The position numbers and the translations under genes were made by a program. From Ruminiclostridium sp. (GTDB taxonomy: Bacteria > Bacillota > Clostridia > Oscillospirales > Oscillospiraceae): DNA of 6,793 bases. The notes under the pieces are model-generated. The model saw only the letters and a program-made list of their open reading frames with translations, ran no database searches and was not told the DNA's origin. Below, in pieces: positions 1 through 4,759 of this stretch; position 1 is the first letter of the stretch, and every line of letters starts with the position of its first letter. The stretch lies in NCBI GenBank assembly GCA_017560855.1, contig JAFZEB010000212.1, positions 1 to 6,793 of the forward strand, in the 5' to 3' direction.

Positions 1-2
1 CC

Positions 3-77
3 TATTCCCACGACCTGTATCGCATCACAGAACACTTGCAGGAAATCAAGTCGGAATATCCCCGTCTCTACCAATAA
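3..77 (+). CDS. C-terminal tail of an unidentified upstream gene (5' truncated)
   Basis: An open frame enters from the left edge and ends at TAA 75-77. It gives 24 residues reading YSHDLYRITEHLQEIKSEYP followed by RLYQ, a charged, probably helical tail. I do not recognise the family from so little. By context, M56 receptor genes are commonly preceded by a BlaI/MecI/CopY-type winged-helix repressor gene, so that is the first candidate, but the tail shows no diagnostic motif. Only 46 bp separate its stop from the ATG of the next gene, on the same strand, which fits a shared transcript. The frame could also be a chance reading frame, although the tight spacing and the plausible amino-acid composition argue for a real gene end. 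Confidence 0.5.
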   Translation, partial: YSHDLYRITEHLQEIKSEYPRLYQ

Positions 78-108
78 GGTGGGGGCTTGCTCCCGCCGAA
101 CACGCCCG

Positions 109-116
109 AAAGGAGG
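109..116 (+). promoter_or_regulatory. Ribosome binding site of M56 paralog 1
   Basis: AAAGGAGG is a near-perfect Shine-Dalgarno sequence, 7 nt before ATG 124. It decides the start: the frame stays open back to a GTG at 79, but that codon has no ribosome binding site, and the 15 extra residues it would add have no counterpart in the two paralogs. The ten bases CGAAAGGAGG are shared with the leaders of both downstream paralogs. Confidence 0.85.
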
Positions 117-123
117 ACTTCCC

Positions 124-2205
124 ATGACCGAATTTTGCCAGACATTGTTCACCATGACCGCCGCCGCCACCGCAGCCGCTCTGGCGGTGATGGCCCTGCG
201 GTTCCTTTTGAAAAAAGCCCCTCGCTGGGTCACCTGCGCCCTCTGGCTGGTGGTCTTCCTGCGAATGGTCTGCCCGGTGACCTTCGAGGCCCCGGTGAGT
301 CTGGTCCCCGACACAATCACCAGCGGGCAGGTGACCCAGCAGGTCATGCCCGCCCCCGCAGTCACCTCCACACCCCCGGTCAGCCAGACCCTTCCCCAAC
401 CCACGCAGACTGAAATTACCGTCCAGACCCAAGCCCGGGACCCCTATGAACTGCTCTTCCTGGTCTGGGCCGCCGGAGCAGGGGCCATGGCCCTGTGGGC
501 AGTGGGTTCCTATGTCCGTCTCCGCCGCCGGGTGGCCGATGCCGTCCGAATCCAAGACAACATCTATGAGACCGACCGGGTGGACACCCCCTTCGTCTGC
601 GGGTTCGTGAAGCCCCGCATCTATCTGCCCGTGGGGCTGGACCCCGCCCATGTCCCCCATGTGGTCCGCCACGAACAGGCCCACATCAAGCGGCTGGACC
701 ATCTCACCAAGCCCCTCTTCTGGCTGGCCCTGTGCCTCCACTGGTTCAACCCGGTGCTTTGGCTGGCATACATTTTATTCTGCCGGGACCTGGAGACTGC
801 CTGCGACCAGCGGGTCATTCAGGACCTGGACCGACAGAACACTGCCGACTACGCCGCCGCCCTTCTTTGCCTGGGCCGGGAGAAGTCCCTGCCCCAGGCC
901 GTCCCCCTGGCCTTCGGGGAAGAGAACGCCAAGGTCCGGGTGAAGGGCGTGCTGAACTACAAGAAACCCGCCTTCTGGATGGTGCTCGTGACGGTCATCC
1001 TGTGCGCGGTCGTGGGATTCCTGCTCCTGGGCTCCTCTGAGGGCCGACTGGAAGGCCGCAAAGTCACCGATAGCTGCACCTGGGCCGAGGGTTCCCCCGT
1101 CCATTTTCCCCAGGAACTTCAAGCAGAGGCTGTCCAGATGATAAAACCCTACCTCCGCACAAAGGAGGAGATCCACCGACCGGAGACTTCTCCCATGGAG
1201 CAGGAGGGCCTCACCCATCTGGAATGCGACACCACCCTCCCCGCCCGAAGCTATCTGCTCTATCGGCAGGACGACCGGGTCTGCCTGCAGATCTCCGAGT
1301 ATACCGGCGGGGATCAGTTCGATGCCCAATACTACACCTTGGATCCCGCCTTTTCCGAGGAATACGAGGCCTGGCTGGCTCGACTGGACCAGTTCCTCTG
1401 GGAGGAACGTCCCGATGCCCTCTATGCCACGGCCGGGCCCCTTACCAAACAGGCTGAGGCAGAGTCTCTGCTGCACCCCCTCTGGCAGCTATTCGGGACC
1501 TATACCATTGAGATGGACACCTCCGCAGAACCTTATTCCCTGTCCGTCCAGCTCCAGCGCATCCCCGGTCTGCACAGCCAGCAGCAGGCCCTGCAGGAAT
1601 ACCTCCGACTGCTCTCCCTCTACTTCCAAACCTTGGCCACCAACACCGAACCCATCCAGTGGAGCCGGGAGAACACCCTGGGGGACTGGGCCATGACCCC
1701 CTCCTTCGAGGGCGCCGCCCAGTCCAAAGAGGAGTTCCGCACCCTGTATCGCCAGATGGAGACAGCCGCCAGCCGTCTGCGGCAGTACCACCCCTGGTAC
1801 TATGCCACCCAGGCCCTCTACCTGGCCCCGGACCTGCCGGGGGTGGGAGAAACCGACGATCTGTCGGCGCTGTACCAACACAGCGGCTGGGGGATCGACG
1901 CTTCCGGGTTCAGCGCAGACCTGTTCGTGGATACGGAGGATTCCCATCAGGTCCTTGCCGAGGACCGCATCTCCCACGACCCCCTCTATGACTGTGCCCC
2001 CCTCTCTCCCGGAGAGTTCCCACCCGAAGCCAACCTGGACCTGGACCGCTATCAGGTGAAATACCGCACCATCATCTATGACAACCAGGGTCAGGATACG
2101 GGCTACCGGGTCTATGAACTGGATGATGAACTCTACTTTGCCCACTATCGAACTGACGGCTCCCTGGAATACCTCTTCCAAGCCAGCCCGGAAGCTGCTT
2201 ATTGA
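124..2205 (+). CDS. M56 family (BlaR1-type) zinc metallopeptidase sensor, paralog 1
   Basis: This is a 693-residue membrane-embedded metallopeptidase of the BlaR1/MecR1 (M56) family. Helices are predicted near residues 8-29, 35-52, 110-131 and 283-305, with a further hydrophobic segment at 197-219 inside the protease core. Residues 63-109 form a Pro/Thr/Gln-rich, presumably extracellular loop. The M56 core follows: TPFVCGFVKPRIYLP at 155-169, the zinc motif HEQAH at 183-187, HWFNP at 206-210 and DLETACD at 222-228, whose E224 is the expected third zinc ligand. The catalytic residues are intact. The C-terminal ectodomain (about 309-693) has a module A to about residue 430, then a region resembling DUF4825 (YTIEMDTSAEPYSLSVQLQ), ending with DTGYR at 658-662. 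No penicillin-binding SxxK/KTG pattern is visible, so the ligand is unknown. In the known family, the signal-activated protease leads to loss of a BlaI-like repressor; that role is inferred here. The gene ends with two in-frame stops, TGA TAA. Confidence 0.9.
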   Translation: MTEFCQTLFTMTAAATAAALAVMALRFLLKKAPRWVTCALWLVVFLRMVCPVTFEAPVSLVPDTITSGQVTQQVMPAPAVTSTPPVSQTLPQPTQTEITVQTQARDPYELLFLVWAAGAGAMALWAVGSYVRLRRRVADAVRIQDNIYETDRVDTPFVCGFVKPRIYLPVGLDPAHVPHVVRHEQAHIKRLDHLTKPLFWLALCLHWFNPVLWLAYILFCRDLETACDQRVIQDLDRQNTADYAAALLCLGREKSLPQAVPLAFGEENAKVRVKGVLNYKKPAFWMVLVTVILCAVVGFLLLGSSEGRLEGRKVTDSCTWAEGSPVHFPQELQAEAVQMIKPYLRTKEEIHRPETSPMEQEGLTHLECDTTLPARSYLLYRQDDRVCLQISEYTGGDQFDAQYYTLDPAFSEEYEAWLARLDQFLWEERPDALYATAGPLTKQAEAESLLHPLWQLFGTYTIEMDTSAEPYSLSVQLQRIPGLHSQQQALQEYLRLLSLYFQTLATNTEPIQWSRENTLGDWAMTPSFEGAAQSKEEFRTLYRQMETAASRLRQYHPWYYATQALYLAPDLPGVGETDDLSALYQHSGWGIDASGFSADLFVDTEDSHQVLAEDRISHDPLYDCAPLSPGEFPPEANLDLDRYQVKYRTIIYDNQGQDTGYRVYELDDELYFAHYRTDGSLEYLFQASPEAAY

Positions 2206-2231
2206 TAAGTCCATTCGTTTCGTCAACCCAT

Positions 2232-2308
2232 GTAGGGGCGGCTATCAGCCGCCCGCCAACGTAGCGTTGACCCGCAAGGCAAGGCGGGCGGATACTATCC
2301 GCCCCTAC
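2232..2308. repeat. Palindromic intergenic repeat with 26-bp inverted arms
   Basis: The arms 2232-2257 and 2283-2308 are inverted copies of each other. The outer 10 bases (GTAGGGGCGG / CCGCCCCTAC) and the inner 9 (CCGCCCGCC / GGCGGGCGG) pair perfectly around a mismatched centre. Each arm is also a hairpin by itself: GGGCGGC-TATCA-GCCGCCC on the left and GGGCGGAT-ACT-ATCCGCCC on the right. The 25-bp core holds another small hairpin, CAACG-TAG-CGTTG. No coding capacity and no T tract follow. The architecture suits a REP/MITE-like dispersed palindromic element; I recall similar GTAGGGGCG-type palindromes from Clostridia genomes, but this window has only one copy. Confidence 0.75.
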
Positions 2309-2310
2309 GC

Positions 2311-2366
2311 CCCCTCATCCGTCCCGGCTTCGCCGGGCCACCTTCTCCCCAGGGAGAAGGCTTCCT
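2311..2366 (+). repeat. 56-bp double-hairpin repeat, copy 1 (leader of paralog 2)
   Basis: This block begins CCCCTCATCCGTC and is identical over 56 bp to 4670-4725. It contains two tight hairpins: CCCGGC-TTC-GCCGGG (2323-2337) and CCTTCTCCC-CA-GGGAGAAGG (2341-2360). It lies 2 bp after the larger palindrome at 2232-2308 and 19 bp before the ribosome binding site of the next gene. No run of T follows the hairpins, so it is not a normal intrinsic terminator. A dispersed palindromic element or an mRNA stability/processing element are the main options. Confidence 0.8.
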
Positions 2367-2385
2367 CACTCCTGCAGCCATCTCG

Positions 2386-2393
2386 AAAGGAGG
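2386..2393 (+). promoter_or_regulatory. Ribosome binding site of M56 paralog 2
   Basis: AAAGGAGG stands 7 nt before ATG 2401, the same sequence and spacing as for the other two paralogs. The start is also supported because the encoded N-terminus (MTEFCQTLL) matches that of paralog 1 from its first residue. Confidence 0.85.
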
Positions 2394-2400
2394 CCTTTCT

Positions 2401-4590
2401 ATGACAGAATTTTGCCAGACGTTACTCACCATGACCGCTGCTGCCACCGTAGCCGCTCTGGTTGTGATGGTCCTGCGGTTCCTTTTGAAAAAGGCCCCTC
2501 GCTGGGTCACCTGCGCCCTCTGGCTGGTGGTCTTCCTGCGAATGGTCTGCCCCGTGACCTTTGAGGCCCCGGTAAGCCTGGTGCCCGACCAGATCACCAG
2601 CGGCCACATTGCCCATCAGGCCATGCCCTACCCCGTGATGGCCGTCCCTGTGGACAGCCCCGATGAGGTCCCGCCCCAGCAGGCCCAGGAACCGCCCGTG
2701 GAGCTGATGGCCCCCACCACCGACCAGTACGACCCCCTCTTCACCATTTGGGCCGTCGGCGCAGGCGCTATGACCCTTTGGGCCGTCGTCTCTTACGCAC
2801 GGCTTCGCCATCGGGTGGCTGATGCCATCCGAGTCCGGGACAACATTTATGAGACCGACCGGGTGGACACCCCCTTCGTCTGCGGGTTCCTGAAGCCCCG
2901 CATCTATCTGCCCCTGGGCCTTGACCCGGTCCATGTTCCCCATGTGGTCCGCCACGAACAGGCCCACATCAAGCGGCTGGACCACCTGACCAAACCCCTG
3001 TTCTGGCTGGCCCTGTGCCTCCACTGGTTCAACCCGGCGCTGTGGCTGGCATACATCTTATTCTGCCGGGACCTGGAGACCGCCTGCGACCAGAAGGTCA
3101 TCCGGGACCTGGACCGGCAGGACACGGCAAACTACGCCGCCGCCCTTCTGTGTCTGGGCCGGGAGAAGTCCCTCCCCCAGGCCGTCCCCCTGGCCTTCGG
3201 GGAAGAGAACGCCAAAGGCCGGGTGAAGGGGGTCCTGCACTACAAGAAGCCTGCCTTCTGGGTGGTGCTCCTGGCGGTCATCCTGTGCGTGGGCGCTGGG
3301 TTCCTGCTGCTGGCTGACGCCCAACAGGGAGAGAGTCTGGAAGGGGTGCCCATCACCCAGGCCAGCTACTTCCATTCCCGCACGTTCTATCCCCAGGAGG
3401 ATGGCTCCTCTCACACCAGACCCGCCACAGGAACCCTTCCCGAGGACCTACTCGCCCGTCTGATCGCCCTGCTGGAAAAGTACGGCCACGAGGAGTATGA
3501 ACCGCCCATTATACTGGATATCCATCAAAATGAAATGGAAAATCCGCCTACCCCTCTTTACATTGCCGGACAGATCAACGCTCTTGAGCTATCTTCCTCC
3601 GAGCACACCACCCAGTTCCATTTCAAACTCCTGGACAACGGGAATGGCTATCTGGAACGGGTCACCTATGCTGACGGGGACCAAACCACCAAAACCCAGC
3701 GACAGGCCGCCTACATCCCCGGACTGACCGAAAAAGAGGACTTCCTGGCCTGGGAAGCCGACCTGAGAACCTATTTAGAAGAACAGGGAAGCATTTGGGA
3801 GTATTCTCCTCCCCACATCACATTTGACGGCATAGAAATCATGGGCGGCGAGCTGCGGGAGCTGGTCTACTCCTGGAACATCTCTGAATGGAATATGCTG
3901 GAGGACTCGTCCCACCGCATCGGCACCACCCACATCTGCCCGGACAGTCTCCTGGAGGACCTGCTGACCATCCTGGAAACCACACCCCACGACCCCGAAC
4001 TGGATTTCACCGGGGTTCAGTCCTACGACCTGATCGCAGGAAAGCTGGAGGATATCGGCTTTTACAACCAGGACTGGTCCCACATGTATTCCCTGATGCT
4101 CTCCTCCGACGGCCGCTACCTTCTCAACCACATGGACGAGAAGGCCGGCGCCTGGAAGATGGTGTATTACCCGGAACTGGCCGACTCCCCCGACTTCCAG
4201 GCCTGGCTGTCCCGCTTGGAGACCTATCTGACCACCGTCATCCCCGACCAAATCTATGAACAGCGGGTGGATTCTGTGGAAAATGTCAGATACATTCTGG
4301 ATGATTTGTGCATCGACTCGGTGGTCAACTATAATTTGAAGACCTCCCCCAACACCATCACCTTCCAGGCAGAGACCCTCTATACCCAGGATGAGATCGA
4401 GCACCACAGAAAACACTACCTTATGTGGGCCTCTGCCCGAATCATCGACCTGGTGGAGGACGCCTACCACATCGTCTGGGAGTATCCCGGCCCTGAGGGC
4501 TGCACCTGGGAGTACAACGGCCACCAAAAGGCCCAGTCCGCCGAGGAATTCCGGGAAAGATACAACAGCCCGAAAGATATGGGCCCGTGA
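2401..4590 (+). CDS. M56 family (BlaR1-type) zinc metallopeptidase sensor, paralog 2, with duplicated ectodomain module
   Basis: This 729-residue paralog has an N-terminal ~305 residues almost identical to paralog 1, apart from the Pro-rich loop at about 63-110. The zinc site is intact: HEQAH at 185-189, with E226 in DLETACD as third ligand. The last predicted helix is at about 285-305. The ectodomain differs. Two segments, about 313-461 and 475-613, look like tandem copies of one module: LEGVPI / FDGIEI at the start, LPEDLLARLIALLE / CPDSLLEDLLTILE in the middle, DFLAWEADLRTYL / DFQAWLSRLETYL at the end. A DUF4825-like part follows from about residue 621 but stops at 729, near the point aligning with the QSKEEFRTLY region of paralog 1, so about 120-150 C-terminal residues are missing. 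The other two frames past the stop show no continuation, so a simple frameshift is unlikely. Ligand and repressor partner are unknown; receptor-protease function is inferred from the family. Confidence 0.9.
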   Translation: MTEFCQTLLTMTAAATVAALVVMVLRFLLKKAPRWVTCALWLVVFLRMVCPVTFEAPVSLVPDQITSGHIAHQAMPYPVMAVPVDSPDEVPPQQAQEPPVELMAPTTDQYDPLFTIWAVGAGAMTLWAVVSYARLRHRVADAIRVRDNIYETDRVDTPFVCGFLKPRIYLPLGLDPVHVPHVVRHEQAHIKRLDHLTKPLFWLALCLHWFNPALWLAYILFCRDLETACDQKVIRDLDRQDTANYAAALLCLGREKSLPQAVPLAFGEENAKGRVKGVLHYKKPAFWVVLLAVILCVGAGFLLLADAQQGESLEGVPITQASYFHSRTFYPQEDGSSHTRPATGTLPEDLLARLIALLEKYGHEEYEPPIILDIHQNEMENPPTPLYIAGQINALELSSSEHTTQFHFKLLDNGNGYLERVTYADGDQTTKTQRQAAYIPGLTEKEDFLAWEADLRTYLEEQGSIWEYSPPHITFDGIEIMGGELRELVYSWNISEWNMLEDSSHRIGTTHICPDSLLEDLLTILETTPHDPELDFTGVQSYDLIAGKLEDIGFYNQDWSHMYSLMLSSDGRYLLNHMDEKAGAWKMVYYPELADSPDFQAWLSRLETYLTTVIPDQIYEQRVDSVENVRYILDDLCIDSVVNYNLKTSPNTITFQAETLYTQDEIEHHRKHYLMWASARIIDLVEDAYHIVWEYPGPEGCTWEYNGHQKAQSAEEFRERYNSPKDMGP

Positions 4591-4603
4591 TTATCTACGC
4601 CAA

Positions 4604-4652
4604 AGGCTTCCCCCTGGGGGGGAAGCTGTCACCGAAGGTGACTGATGAGGGG
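4604..4652 (-). repeat. Diverged inverted copy of the double-hairpin repeat
   Basis: Read on the minus strand, this block starts CCCCTCATCAGTC and has the same two-hairpin plan as the 56-bp repeat. The hairpins, in + strand coordinates, are GTCACC-GAA-GGTGAC (4628-4642) and GCTTCCCCC-TGG-GGGGGAAGC (4606-4626). The stem sequences differ from those of the other copies while the pairing is kept, which points to selection for structure or to a different member of the same family. It begins 13 bp after the stop of paralog 2. With 4670-4725 it forms an inverted pair whose inner ends, GATGAGGGG and CCCCTCATC, are exact complements around a 17-bp spacer. Confidence 0.7.
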
Positions 4653-4669
4653 ACCTAGGCTTCTTCTTA

Positions 4670-4725
4670 CCCCTCATCCGTCCCGGCTTCGCCGGGCCAC
4701 CTTCTCCCCAGGGAGAAGGCTTCCT
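4670..4725 (+). repeat. 56-bp double-hairpin repeat, copy 2 (leader of paralog 3)
   Basis: This block is identical over all 56 bp to 2311-2366, including both hairpins (4682-4696 and 4700-4719). Similarity continues to the ribosome binding site, where the next 27 bp differ at only 5 positions. The whole leader of paralog 3 from here to its Shine-Dalgarno is therefore a near copy of the leader of paralog 2. That fits duplication of the gene together with its leader, or later homogenisation between the two leaders. Confidence 0.8.
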
Positions 4726-4744
4726 TTCTCCTGCAACCATTCCG

Positions 4745-4752
4745 AAAGGAGG
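4745..4752 (+). promoter_or_regulatory. Ribosome binding site of M56 paralog 3
   Basis: AAAGGAGG lies 7 nt before ATG 4760 and fixes that start. The encoded MEQFFHTLLTM lines up with the first residues of the other two paralogs without a gap. Confidence 0.85.
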
Positions 4753-4759
4753 TTCCCCC

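Noticed and set aside
78..97. Stem-loop after the upstream stop as a transcription terminator
   Set aside because: The stem of about 8 bp includes two G-T pairs and no T tract follows, so it is at best a weak hairpin.
79..123. GTG start at 79 that would lengthen paralog 1 by 15 residues
   Set aside because: It has no ribosome binding site, lies almost on the upstream stop codon, and the added residues have no match in the paralogs. ATG 124 has an ideal site and a conserved N-terminus.
78..123. BlaI/MecI-type operator (TACAnnTGTA dyad) before the receptor genes
   Set aside because: No such dyad is visible here or in the two later gaps. An operator could lie upstream of the window.
775..1476. 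Minus-strand frames at 775-1476, 1489-2226 and 3775-4527
   Set aside because: They are antisense to conserved codons of the M56 genes, with no ribosome binding site or recognisable motif; they are by-products of GC-rich codon use.
2202..2234. TTGATA overlapping the stop of paralog 1 as a -35 box
   Set aside because: At 16-18 nt spacing there is no acceptable -10 hexamer (AACCCA region), so I do not call a promoter.
2323..2366. Hairpins of the leader repeats as intrinsic terminators
   Set aside because: Stems are strong, but no run of T follows on the + strand; the sequence after them goes on through mixed bases to a ribosome binding site.
2232..2366. CRISPR array
   Set aside because: The repeats are few, palindromic, of two different types and not regularly spaced by unique spacers.
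4560..4645. Frameshift that would restore the missing C-terminus of paralog 2
   Set aside because: The other forward frames after 4560 show no resemblance to the matching part of paralogs 1 or 3, and the repeat pair follows almost at once.
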